64,000 nt of DNA from JAOUGY01 sp963785075 (GTDB lineage Bacteria > Actinomycetota > Acidimicrobiia > Spongiisociales > ZC4RG35), in contig CAWATW010000008.1 of NCBI GenBank assembly GCA_963785075.1, positions 62,001 through 126,000 on the forward strand, read 5' to 3'. Under the pieces are notes generated by a model. The model saw only the letters and a program-made list of their open reading frames with translations. It did no database searches and had not been told where the DNA came from. A program made the translations under genes and the position numbers. Each line of letters begins with the position of its first letter. Position 1 is the first letter of the stretch. Shown here one piece after another: positions 8,411-17,421 of the stretch.

Positions 8411-10246
8411 GTGTCCGCTCCTCCGGGGGCGGGCACGTCCCACCCGGATGCGATCATGCAATCTCACGCCATCAACGTCGTCGATCTCGCGATCACAGCT
8501 GCCACCGCCTACGGACGTCCCGACATGGTGGACAGGCTGCGGCCGGCGCGCTCCAATCTCGGTGACCCGTCGTACAAGGTCATGGTCGTCGGCGAGTTCA
8601 AGCAAGGGAAGAGCTCTCTTGTCAACGCATTGATCAACGCCGACGTCTGTCCGGTGGACGACGACATCACGACAGCAGTCCCGACGTTCATCCGGTACGC
8701 GCCGGAGCCCTGGGCCAAGATCGTCTCGAACGACAACGGCGCCGTCACCGAGCGCCCGATCGACTTCGGAGAGCTCCCGGCACTGATCACCGACATCGGG
8801 GGTCGGGACAGTGGAGTCGACGCCGCCGAGATCGGGGTCCCTCGCCACCTCCTCCAGGCCGGGATCACCCTCATCGACACCCCAGGCGTCGGGGGACTCG
8901 GCTCGGCTCACACGGCAGCGACCCTCGCGGCGCTCCCACGGGCCGATGCGCTGATCTTCGTGTCCGACGCCTCGCAGGAGTACGGGCGACCCGAGCTCGA
9001 GTTCGTGCGTATGGCCCGAGACGTCTGTCCACAGGTCGCATTCGTGCTCACCAAGGTCGACCTGTATCCGGAGTGGAAGCGGATCAAGGACATCGACACC
9101 GAACATCTCTCCCGAGTCGGCATCGACGCAGAGCCGATTCCGACCTCGGCCCTGCTCCGTCGACATGCCATCCGCACCGACGACAAGCTCACGAACACCG
9201 AGTCGGGATATCCGGTGCTGGTCGACTTCCTCCGAACCCACGTTCAGGACCGCGGGGCACAGCGGTCGTCGACCTCTGCGGGCGAACTCGTGGTCGACAT
9301 CGCCGATCAACTCGACGCCGCCTTCTCGGCCGAAGAGCAGGCACTGCAGGATCCCGAGCGGATCCAGGCGATGACCGACCGCTTCGAAGAGGTGAAGCGA
9401 CGCGCCGACGAACTCCGATCCCACGCCGCCCGATGGCAGGTGACGCTCAACGACGGAATCGCAGATCTGAGCGCCGACTTCGATCACCGGCTACGAGCTC
9501 GCATGCGAGGCATCGTGAAGGAAGCCGAAGCCGCTCTCGACTCCCAGGACCCCGTCGACGTGTGGGATCGCTTCGAGGGATGGCTGAAGCAGCGCGTAGC
9601 AGCCGACACCGCCGAGACCTATCTGGAACTGTCCGCGCGGGCAGACCAGCTGTCGACGGCGGTGGCCGATCACTTCGAAGACGACCGCCTGACGCTCGGC
9701 CTCGACCTCGACACCACAGCAGCCGCCGAGCGAGCAGCGGAGATCGAGGTCAGGAGCCGGATCGACGAGAACTCCTCCGGAGTCCTGAGCTCCGGGATCA
9801 CCGCCATGCGTGGAACCTACGGCGGCTTTCTCATGTTCGGGATGTTGGGCCAGATCGCCGGCCTGACGATGCTCAACCCGGCCACCGCGGTCATCGGAAT
9901 CCTGATGGGTGGACGAGCCGTCCGCGACGAGAAGCAACGTCAGCTCACGATCCGCCGCCAGCAGGCGAAGGCCACCGTCCGCCAGTTCGTCGACGACGCC
10001 AGTTTCGAGTTGAACAAGGAGATACGCGACGAGCTTCGCCGCCTGCAGCGTGCGCTCCGCGATCACTACAGCCAATGCGCCGACGAGTTGAACCGTTCGG
10101 TGGCCGCCTCCCTGGCAGCCGCGAAGAGCGCAGCGCAGTCCGGCCAAGCCGAACGCGACAAGCGTCTCCGGGACGTGCACGCAGAACGAGCGCGGATCGC
10201 CGATCTACGGAAACAGGCGAGCACGCTCGTGGGAGCAGCGTCATGA
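8411..10246 (+). CDS. iniA: Dynamin-like GTPase, IniA family
   Basis: The 611-residue protein matches mycobacterial IniA along its length. The GTPase domain has G-E-F-K-Q-G-K-S-S (61-69), the switch I threonines near 88, D-T-P-G-V-G-G-L-G (156-164) and T-K-V-D (214-217). A long helical stalk follows, then a Gly-rich hydrophobic segment (about 471-500) that corresponds to the membrane-binding tip, and a C-terminal helical return with V-R-Q-F-V-D-D. IniA is a bacterial dynamin-like protein reported to tether and split membranes and is induced by cell-wall drugs in mycobacteria. The start is either GTG at 8411, 14 bases after the previous stop, or ATG at 8456; neither has a strong ribosome site. 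The stop overlaps iniC by four bases. Confidence 0.9.
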   Translation: MSAPPGAGTSHPDAIMQSHAINVVDLAITAATAYGRPDMVDRLRPARSNLGDPSYKVMVVGEFKQGKSSLVNALINADVCPVDDDITTAVPTFIRYAPEPWAKIVSNDNGAVTERPIDFGELPALITDIGGRDSGVDAAEIGVPRHLLQAGITLIDTPGVGGLGSAHTAATLAALPRADALIFVSDASQEYGRPELEFVRMARDVCPQVAFVLTKVDLYPEWKRIKDIDTEHLSRVGIDAEPIPTSALLRRHAIRTDDKLTNTESGYPVLVDFLRTHVQDRGAQRSSTSAGELVVDIADQLDAAFSAEEQALQDPERIQAMTDRFEEVKRRADELRSHAARWQVTLNDGIADLSADFDHRLRARMRGIVKEAEAALDSQDPVDVWDRFEGWLKQRVAADTAETYLELSARADQLSTAVADHFEDDRLTLGLDLDTTAAAERAAEIEVRSRIDENSSGVLSSGITAMRGTYGGFLMFGMLGQIAGLTMLNPATAVIGILMGGRAVRDEKQRQLTIRRQQAKATVRQFVDDASFELNKEIRDELRRLQRALRDHYSQCADELNRSVAASLAAAKSAAQSGQAERDKRLRDVHAERARIADLRKQASTLVGAAS

Positions 10247-11700
10247 GTGCCCTCCTCGACGCCATCGAACACTTGTTGGACGAGGCGGTGGCAGTGGCGG
10301 CCCCTGCCACGGCCGAGTCGCTCGAGACCATCCGGGGCCGGATTCGTGAACCGTTGCGTGTCGCCATCGCGGGACGAGTGAAGGCAGGCAAATCGACGTT
10401 GCTCAACGCTTTGCTCGGCGAAGAGTTGGCGCCGACCGACGCAGGAGAGTGCACCAAGATCGTCACCTGGTACCGACACGGGCCCACCTATAGGGTGCAG
10501 CTCGAGCTGCGCGACGGGACGACTCGGTCCGCACGGTTCACACGTGACTCTGGGTTTGTCGACGTCGATCTGGGCGGGCTTCATCCCGACACGATCGACC
10601 GCATCGTCGTCGAGTGGCCCAACCGGCGGCTGGAGGACATGACGCTGATCGATACCCCGGGCATCGAGTCGGCCTCGGAGGAGGTATCGGCGCGGACCAT
10701 GCGACTCCTGGAGGAGGGAGACGACGGCGCAGGCCGAGCCGACGCCGTCCTGTATCTGATGCGTCACCTGCACACATCTGACATGGATTTCCTCGAGGCG
10801 TTCCGGGACGACAGCACGACGGCCACGCCGATCAATGCGATCGGCATCTTGTCTCGAGCCGACGAGATCGGCGTCGGTCGACCCGACGCCATGCGCTCGG
10901 CGCGTCGTATCGCCGAACGGTATCGACACGATCCCAAGTTGCGGCGCCTGTGCCAGACGGTCATCGCCGTGGATGCCCTGCTGGCGGCCACCGGCGCCAC
11001 GCTGACCCAAGAGGAGTACGGTGCCCTCGCCCAGTTGGCGGAAGCACCCCGAGATGTCATGGACGGCCTGTTGTTGTCCGCAGACCGCTTCACCGATTCG
11101 CGAGCAGGTATCTCGGTTCCCGAACTGGTCCGCAGCCACCTGCTGCAGCGATTGGGGCTGTTCGGGGTGCGCTCGGCCATCAACTCGATCCGGATGGGAG
11201 CCACCCCGAATGCCGGCAAGCTGTCGGACTCGCTCATCAAGCGCAGCGGCATCGCCGACGTCCTCGACGACCTGGCGGCACAGTTCAGCGCCCGCCGCGA
11301 CGTTCTGAAGGCGCGATCCGCGATGGCGGGCATCCTGGCGATCCTCGCCGAAATGGATGCCGAGACGGTCCCGGATCTCCGACGACACGCCGAGCAGATC
11401 CTCGCCTCTGCCCACCAGTTCGCCGAGATCCGGGTTCTGATCGCTCATCGGAGCGGGCTCGTCGACTTCGGCGACCAAGACCGCGATCTCGTCGATCGGA
11501 TCCTCGGGTGTCACGGAACCGAGCCCCACCGCCGACTGGGGCTGGCGGCCGATGCCGGGCCCGAGGAGATCCGCGAGGCCGTGTTCTGGTCGATCGATCA
11601 CTTCCGGCGGCGGGCGGAGAGCCCCCTCTCGCCCCGTGAGCTGGCCGACGCATCGGCAGTCATCGTGCGTTCCTGTGAGGGGCTGCTGGCCCCGGTCTGA
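10243..11700 (+). CDS. iniC: Dynamin-like GTPase, IniC family
   Basis: The 485-residue protein matches IniC, the second dynamin-like GTPase of the mycobacterial iniBAC operon. It shows G-R-V-K-A-G-K-S-T (44-52), A-P-T-D-A-G-E-C-T-K-I-V-T-W (63-76) as switch I, D-T-P-G (137-140) and S-R-A-D-E (204-208) in the place of the N/TKxD motif. Unlike IniA it has no obvious hydrophobic tip, so it may act as a soluble partner. ATG at 10243 overlaps the iniA stop and has GGGAG in front. Its last 103 bases overlap the 3' end of the convergent DUF222/HNH gene. Confidence 0.9.
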   Translation: MSALLDAIEHLLDEAVAVAAPATAESLETIRGRIREPLRVAIAGRVKAGKSTLLNALLGEELAPTDAGECTKIVTWYRHGPTYRVQLELRDGTTRSARFTRDSGFVDVDLGGLHPDTIDRIVVEWPNRRLEDMTLIDTPGIESASEEVSARTMRLLEEGDDGAGRADAVLYLMRHLHTSDMDFLEAFRDDSTTATPINAIGILSRADEIGVGRPDAMRSARRIAERYRHDPKLRRLCQTVIAVDALLAATGATLTQEEYGALAQLAEAPRDVMDGLLLSADRFTDSRAGISVPELVRSHLLQRLGLFGVRSAINSIRMGATPNAGKLSDSLIKRSGIADVLDDLAAQFSARRDVLKARSAMAGILAILAEMDAETVPDLRRHAEQILASAHQFAEIRVLIAHRSGLVDFGDQDRDLVDRILGCHGTEPHRRLGLAADAGPEEIREAVFWSIDHFRRRAESPLSPRELADASAVIVRSCEGLLAPV

Positions 11701-12869
11701 GACCGTTGGTCCAGCAGGACGACACCGTCGGGGCGACGGAACACGGCGCTCTCGACGGGTCCGACGACGGAAAAGCCGCCCTCGTGTACGAGCGTGTGGT
11801 GATACCGGCACAGCAACAACTGGTTGCCGACCGACGTCGATCCGCCGTCGGCCCAGTGCACGATGTGATGCACATCACACCAATGCGCCGGCCGATCACA
11901 CCAGGGAAACCGACAGGTGCGGTCTCGCGCCATGATGGCTCTCCGTTGGGCGGCGGGGGCCGTCCGCATGCGTCGTCCGACGTCCAAAGGCTGGGACGCA
12001 CCGTCGACGATGATGCGGGTCACCCCGGCATCGCACGCCAGCCGCCGGGCGGCATCCGGCGCGATCGCGCCCACATGGTCGACCTCGCAGGTCCGACCAG
12101 CGCGGCCTTCCAAGGTCGCCAGATCGATGAGAACGTTGATGTGGGGCCGCTCACCTCCGACGGAATCCGCTCCGCGGTCGAGGAACCGCCGGCAGATCTC
12201 GACCAATGCCTCTGCTCGGCGCCAACGGGCAGGACGGTCCTCGCACCCCGCTGCACGTGCAGCGCTCGGCCGCATCAGGCCGTCGAGGGCCGCGAGAACG
12301 GTCTCGCCCCACTCGGGGTCGAGGAGCCCGTCGATCCGGACCGTGCCGTCGAAGGTCGGAGAAGCGTGCAGATAGGAGGCGTTGCGAGCATCGAACGCTC
12401 CGTCCGGGCCGTCCAGCGCCTGCCTCCAATGGTCGATCACCTGTCGATATTTCGACACGGAGACGCCGGTTGCGACCGAAGTCAACACGTCCTCGTCGCG
12501 CTGGAACTCCTCGGGATGAGCGTGTGCCGCCCGAGCGAGCAGGCGTACCTTCGAGTACGACAGGTCTCCGGCGGCGAACCGCTCGGCCACGGCCGGCATC
12601 TGCTCGAGCGCCCGGGCGACGAACACCTTCTCACGGGCAGTGGAGCCGGCCATGTCGCAGGCGTGTTTCAGGAGCGCCGTCGTCGAGCTGTGACCGTTTC
12701 GCCTGAAGGTCTCTCGGCGGTCTATCTCGGCAGTTCGGGCCACCAGCAACGACTGCACGACATCGGCGGTTCGAGCAAGCTCAGCCACGTCGTCTTCGAG
12801 CTGCTCCGCAGACAGCGCAGAGAGGTCCTGGGACGCGAGCTCATCGAGAGCGGATCTGAGTACAGACAT
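11598..12869 (-). CDS. DUF222 / 13E12 repeat family protein with HNH nuclease domain
   Basis: The 423-residue protein has the helical DUF222 region in its first 300 or so residues and an HNH nuclease domain near the C-terminus (C-R-F-P-W-C...H-W-C-D-V-H-H-I-V-H-W-A-D-G-G-x-T...N-x-x-L-L-C-R-Y-H-H). Such 13E12-type proteins are abundant and often multicopy in actinobacteria; their biological role is unknown. Start is ATG at 12869 with GGGAGGTCG in front, 45 bases inside the longest frame. The 3' end overlaps iniC tail to tail by 103 bases. Confidence 0.88.
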   Translation of the reverse strand: MSVLRSALDELASQDLSALSAEQLEDDVAELARTADVVQSLLVARTAEIDRRETFRRNGHSSTTALLKHACDMAGSTAREKVFVARALEQMPAVAERFAAGDLSYSKVRLLARAAHAHPEEFQRDEDVLTSVATGVSVSKYRQVIDHWRQALDGPDGAFDARNASYLHASPTFDGTVRIDGLLDPEWGETVLAALDGLMRPSAARAAGCEDRPARWRRAEALVEICRRFLDRGADSVGGERPHINVLIDLATLEGRAGRTCEVDHVGAIAPDAARRLACDAGVTRIIVDGASQPLDVGRRMRTAPAAQRRAIMARDRTCRFPWCDRPAHWCDVHHIVHWADGGSTSVGNQLLLCRYHHTLVHEGGFSVVGPVESAVFRRPDGVVLLDQRSQTGASSPSQERTMTADASASSRGERGLSARRRK

Positions 12870-12977
12870 TCGACCTCCCGGGCCGAGCCCTCCCACAGGT
12901 CGAACAGCAACCACCGTACGGGCATGGTGTGACAGGATCCGCGGAGTTCAATCGAGACCGGGGGTCGAGCTCGACCA

Positions 12978-13625
12978 TCACGTCCCCCAATCGCGTCGCA
13001 GGCCACCATCCGCACCTCCCCGAAGTGTGCCGTCTCGATCGGAATCACGAGATGGGGCCAAGCGGGCGTTCGGCCAGACACTGCCACGGGGATCATCGCG
13101 ACCGCGATCTCGGAGGCTCGCCGGTCGGCCACGACGTGCGGTGTGATCGCAGCAGGGCACCCACTCCGCCCGGCTCAACCGGCCTTTGACGGTGCCACGC
13201 CGCACGTGCAGCGCTTCGGCAACGTCGGCTTCCGACCAATCGAGCAGGTAGCGGAGCACCACTACCTCCCGGTGAGCCGGAGAGAGCTCCGACATCGCCT
13301 TTGAGAGGCCTGGTTCGGGCAATTGGTCGACCCACCCCGTGCTCGCTTCGTGAAGGACGCGGACCCGCTGCGCACGTCGCAGCCAAGACCGTGCCCAATT
13401 GGCTGCGACGCGGTACACCCACCCGGCCGGATTCTCCATCCTCGACACCGAGGACCACCGCTCATACGCCCTGGTCATCGCCTCGTCGACCGCCTCGGAT
13501 GCCAGCGACGCATCGCCGAGGATGACAGCGAGTGGGCGGTAGATCGAGTCCCAGCTTTGCGCGTAGAAATCCTCGAACCGAGCCGGGCGCAGGCTGGTCG
13601 ATCCACGATGGTTCGGCTCGGTCAT
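12978..13625 (-). CDS. ECF sigma factor with an anomalous C-terminus
   Basis: The first 155 or so residues are a normal extracytoplasmic-function sigma factor: region 2 (F-E-D-F-Y-A-Q-S-W-D...A-x-R-A-Y-E-R-W) and region 4 (L-S-P-A-H-R-E-V-V-V-L-R-Y...S-E-A-D-V-A-E-A-L-H-V-R-R-G-T-V-K-G-R-L-S-R-A). Start is ATG at 13625 with AAGGAC in front. After R-L-S-R-A the frame turns into about 55 low-complexity residues unlike any sigma tail, while the frame one base over reads V-G-A-L-L-R-S-H-R-T-S-W and stops at 13093. A one-base frameshift near 13160-13172, real or from sequencing, is likely. No anti-sigma gene is adjacent. Confidence 0.8.
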   Translation of the reverse strand: MTEPNHRGSTSLRPARFEDFYAQSWDSIYRPLAVILGDASLASEAVDEAMTRAYERWSSVSRMENPAGWVYRVAANWARSWLRRAQRVRVLHEASTGWVDQLPEPGLSKAMSELSPAHREVVVLRYLLDWSEADVAEALHVRRGTVKGRLSRAEWVPCCDHTARRGRPASLRDRGRDDPRGSVWPNARLAPSRDSDRDGTLRGGADGGLRRDWGT

Positions 13626-13752
13626 GTCCTTGAGCGCCTGACGGTGCCAATCGGTTCCATCAACGCAGATCCAGCGCGGTGCCGCATACCTCCGATTCGC
13701 CTATAGATCCGGTGCCCACCATCCAGCGGCCGCTGCACGTGCGGCGGCCGGG

Positions 13753-16700
13753 TCAGCTCGCCACGGCACGGGGGCCCAACAGTTCCCTCAGCTCGGCATA
13801 CAGGGCGGACCGGAGCTCGACTCGAAACTCGTCGGAGAGCTTCAACACCTTGTGATTCTGGCCGTTGGTCATGTGCAGCATCACCGGTGAGCTGCCCGGG
13901 TGGTGCGAAAGCACTTCCTTCAGACGGCCCACGAGATCGGGCGACAGCCTCGTGGCCGGGATCTCGAGTCGGAGCGCTCCGTCGTCCTTCACCTGGAGCT
14001 CACGGATCTCCCGGGCCATGAGCTTGATGTCTTCACCCCGATGGTCGAGACGGCCGGAGATGATGACGATCGCATCCTCCTGCACCATGGGGGCGTATTC
14101 GGCGACGGTTTTGGGGAAGCAGGCAACCTCGACACCGCTCTCGAGATCCTCGAGCCGGAAGAACAGCATCGGGTCGCCCTTCTTCGTATAGCGCCGACTG
14201 ATTCCCGTGATCATGCCCCCGACGGCCACGTTGGACCCGTCGGACATGTCCCACAACGACAGCACCGGGGTTGCCCCGGCCGCCCGCATCGACGTCTGCA
14301 GCGTGAGGAGCGGGTGGTCGGAGATGAAGAGGCCGAGCATCTCCTTCTCGAAGCCGAGCTTGATCCGCTGCGGCCACTCGTCATCAGCCACCTCGTAGGA
14401 ACCGACAGCCGCCTCAGACACATCTCCTCCGAACAGAGAGAACTGACCGGCCTCCTCGTTGCGACGCCGCTCGACGATGGCGTCGACGATCTCTTCGTAT
14501 TTCTGCAACAGACCCTTGCGGCTGTAGCCCAGCGAGTCGAACGCCCCCGCTTTGATGAGGGACTCGATGGTGCGCTTGTTGAGGACATCGAGGTCGACCC
14601 GCTCGCAGAAGTCCGGGAAGTCGGCGAAACGCCCGGTGTCGGTCCGGGCTTCGATGATCTTCTCGACCACGGCCTCTCCGACGTTTCGAACCGCCGACAT
14701 CCCAAAGCGGATCTTTCCGTCGGCCACGTTGAAGTCCACCAGCGACTCGTTGACGTCTGGAACCTGGACTTCGACTCCAATCGAACGGCACTCCGAGAGG
14801 TAGAGGGCGGTCCGGTCCTTGTCCTTCTTCGTGGACGTGAGCAACGCCGCCATGTATTCGGCCGGATAGTGGGCCTTGAGGTATGCGGTCTGGAATGCCA
14901 CATATGCGTAGCAGGCCGAGTGACTGAGGTTGAAGCCGTATCCGGCGAACGGCTCGACGGCGTCCCACAACTCCCTGCCGAGCTTCTCGGGATGCCCCTG
15001 TGCCACGCAGCCGGCGACGAACTTCTCCTTCTGGGCGTTCATCACCGACTTGATCTTCTTACCCATCGCCTTGCGGAGGTCGTCGGCTTCCGCCATCGAA
15101 TAACCCGCCATGTCGCGGGCGAGCTGCATCACCTGCTCCTGGTAGGTGATGATCCCGAAGGTCGACTCGAGGAAGGGCTGGGTGGCAGGGTGCGGATAGC
15201 TCACCGGCCGGCGCTTGTTCTTTCGCTCGGCGTACTCGGTGTGCATGTTCATGCCCATCGGTCCCGGCCGATACAGGGCATTGACCGCGATGATGTGATC
15301 GAAGTTGTCGGGGCGAAGCTGACGGATCAACGCCCGCATGGCGGTGCCTTCGAGCTGGAAGACACCGATCGTCTCCGCCGCCTGGAGCAGTTCGAAGGTC
15401 TTCGGATCGTCGAGCGGGACGTTGTCGATGTCGACCCGCACCCCGTGTCCGAGCTCGATGAGCTCGAGAGTGCGTTCGATGGTCGAGAGGTTCCGAAGCC
15501 CCAGGAAATCCATCTTGAGGAGACCGAGCGCCTCGACCGCCCCCATTTCGTACTGGGTGACGACCTCGGCGCCGTCGCCCTTCTGCTGGATGGGGATCAC
15601 CTCGGACACCGGCTTCGGCGCGATCACCACTGCCGCGGCGTGGATGGAGTCCTGGCGTCTCAGGCCCTCCAGCCCTTTGGCCGCGTCGACCACACGGCGC
15701 ACCTCGGCGTCGCCCTGATATGCCTCGCGGAGGCCGGCGGCGTTGGAGTACCAGTCCTTGAGGTTCGAGTCGCTGTCCGGCGGTGGCGCCTCTAGACACT
15801 GGGTGAGGTTCGGCTCTTTGCCGAGGATGGCCGCCGGCATCAGCTTCGCCACCCGATCGCCGAGCGAATACGGATACCCGAACACCCTGGCGGCGTCCCG
15901 GATCGCCTGTTTGCCCTTGATGGTCGAGAACGTGATGATCTGGGCAACATGGTCGGAGCCGTATTTCTCGGCGGCGTAGCGGATCACGTCCGCCCGATAC
16001 CGCTCGTCGAAATCCATGTCGATGTCAGGCATCTGCTTGCGGCCTGGGTTGAGGAACCGCTCGAACAGCATGCCGTAGCGAAGAGGGTCGAGGTCGGTGA
16101 TCCGCAGGCAGTAGGCGATGATCGAACCTGCCGCCGACCCGCGGCCCGGACCCGTTCGGATGCCCTGCTCGCGGGCGTAGCGGATCAGGTCCCACACGAT
16201 GAGGAAGTACGCCGGGAACCCCATCTCCCCGATGACCTTCAGCTCGAACTCGACGCGTTCTCTCACTTCTTCCGGAAGCGGGTCGCCGTAGCGCTCGCGG
16301 GCTCCGTCGTAGACGAGGCGCTCGAGATAGGTCGACTCGGTCTCCCCGGGTGGGACGGGGAAGGCGGGCAGCAGGATGTTGCCGAACTCGAAGTCGACAC
16401 GGCATCGCTCGGCGATCAGGAGGCTGTTGTCGCACGCACCCGGGTAGTCGACTTCCGGGAACAACCGCCGCATCTCGGCGGCCGACTTGAGATAGAAATC
16501 CTTGCCATCGAACTTGAAACGATTCGGCTCGTCGATCGTGGCACCTGTCTGGATGCAGAGCAGCACGTCATGCGCCTCGGCCTCCTCCTTCCGGGTGTAG
16601 TGCGCATCGTTGGTGGCCAGAAGGGGGGCATCGAGGCGGCGGGCGATTTCCAGGAGGTCGGGCATGATGCGGCGCTGAGCCTCGATCCCGTGATCCTGGA

Positions 16701-17268
16701 TCTCGATGAAGTAGCTGTCCTTGCCGAAAATGTCCTGGTATTCGCCGGCCACTCGCAGGGCGGCGTCGAAGTCACGCACCGCGCCCTGGTTTCCCTCCTC
16801 ACGGGAGGCGTCGGGGGCCAGCAGCTGAGCGACCTCGCCACCGAGGCACCCGGACGTGGCGATCAGACCTTCTGCGTGTTCGGCGAGGATCTCGCGATCC
16901 ATCCGTGGCTTGTAGTAGTAGCCCTCCAGGTAGGACCGGGAGGAGAGCTGCATCAGGTTGCGATACCCGACCTGATTCTCTGCGTACAGCAGCATGTGGT
17001 GGCGAACGTTCTGGCTGCGCGCCGGACGTTCGAGCCGCGACCCCGGGGTGGTGTATGCCTCGATCCCGATGATCGGTTTGATGCCGGCGTTCTCGGCGGC
17101 CCGGTAGAAGTCGACCACACCGTACATGACCCCGTGATCGGTGATCGCCACCGCCGGTTGACCGTCATCGGCAGCCGCAGCGACCACGTCCTGGACACGG
17201 GCGGCACCGTCGAGCATGGAGAACTCGGTGTGGAGATGGAGATGGGCGAACGAGTCGGAGCTGGCCAT
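13753..17268 (-). CDS. dnaE: DNA polymerase III alpha subunit DnaE1
   Basis: At 1171 residues this is a full-length replicative polymerase. It has the N-terminal PHP domain (H-L-H-L-H-T-E-F-S-M-L-D-G at about 8-20, A-I-T-D-H-G-V-M-Y-G), the palm aspartates in P-D-I-D-M-D-F-D (about 415), the tandem helix-hairpin-helix region and a C-terminal OB domain. It acts in the cytoplasm at the replication fork. The start ATG at 17268 gives the standard M-A-S-S-D-S-F-A-H-L-H-L-H-T opening. It stands alone; 153 bases separate it from the divergent secreted-protein gene. Confidence 0.97.
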   Translation of the reverse strand: MASSDSFAHLHLHTEFSMLDGAARVQDVVAAAADDGQPAVAITDHGVMYGVVDFYRAAENAGIKPIIGIEAYTTPGSRLERPARSQNVRHHMLLYAENQVGYRNLMQLSSRSYLEGYYYKPRMDREILAEHAEGLIATSGCLGGEVAQLLAPDASREEGNQGAVRDFDAALRVAGEYQDIFGKDSYFIEIQDHGIEAQRRIMPDLLEIARRLDAPLLATNDAHYTRKEEAEAHDVLLCIQTGATIDEPNRFKFDGKDFYLKSAAEMRRLFPEVDYPGACDNSLLIAERCRVDFEFGNILLPAFPVPPGETESTYLERLVYDGARERYGDPLPEEVRERVEFELKVIGEMGFPAYFLIVWDLIRYAREQGIRTGPGRGSAAGSIIAYCLRITDLDPLRYGMLFERFLNPGRKQMPDIDMDFDERYRADVIRYAAEKYGSDHVAQIITFSTIKGKQAIRDAARVFGYPYSLGDRVAKLMPAAILGKEPNLTQCLEAPPPDSDSNLKDWYSNAAGLREAYQGDAEVRRVVDAAKGLEGLRRQDSIHAAAVVIAPKPVSEVIPIQQKGDGAEVVTQYEMGAVEALGLLKMDFLGLRNLSTIERTLELIELGHGVRVDIDNVPLDDPKTFELLQAAETIGVFQLEGTAMRALIRQLRPDNFDHIIAVNALYRPGPMGMNMHTEYAERKNKRRPVSYPHPATQPFLESTFGIITYQEQVMQLARDMAGYSMAEADDLRKAMGKKIKSVMNAQKEKFVAGCVAQGHPEKLGRELWDAVEPFAGYGFNLSHSACYAYVAFQTAYLKAHYPAEYMAALLTSTKKDKDRTALYLSECRSIGVEVQVPDVNESLVDFNVADGKIRFGMSAVRNVGEAVVEKIIEARTDTGRFADFPDFCERVDLDVLNKRTIESLIKAGAFDSLGYSRKGLLQKYEEIVDAIVERRRNEEAGQFSLFGGDVSEAAVGSYEVADDEWPQRIKLGFEKEMLGLFISDHPLLTLQTSMRAAGATPVLSLWDMSDGSNVAVGGMITGISRRYTKKGDPMLFFRLEDLESGVEVACFPKTVAEYAPMVQEDAIVIISGRLDHRGEDIKLMAREIRELQVKDDGALRLEIPATRLSPDLVGRLKEVLSHHPGSSPVMLHMTNGQNHKVLKLSDEFRVELRSALYAELRELLGPRAVAS

Positions 17269-17421
17269 GGCCTCGGAGTTACACGGGTGTGATTCCCTCT
17301 GCCGAAGAACTTAGCACCAGGTCACCCACCGGTCGACAGCGCGATTTCCCGACACCCCGAACCAAACCGAATCGCCCGGTGCCGACCGCCACCGGGATCG
17401 CAGGTGGCGTAGGTTGGAAGC

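Noticed and set aside
7092..9487. Long minus-strand frames across the iniB-like and iniA genes
   Set aside because: Compositional shadows; the plus-strand genes have ribosome sites and family matches.
9073..10242. The in-frame upstream extension of iniC inside iniA
   Set aside because: Arg/Pro-rich shadow of iniA; the IniC match begins at the ATG at 10243.
10066..11811. A 581-residue open frame antisense to iniA and iniC
   Set aside because: A codon mirror of two well-matched dynamin genes.
12722..13132. A 136-residue minus frame after the ECF sigma factor that could be a co-transcribed gene
   Set aside because: It runs 148 bases into the DUF222/HNH gene in another frame and its second half is an obvious shadow.
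13900..15795. A 631-residue open frame antisense to dnaE
   Set aside because: High-GC third positions keep the opposite strand open; the translation is His/Arg/Asp/Val-rich with no domain, and dnaE is certain.
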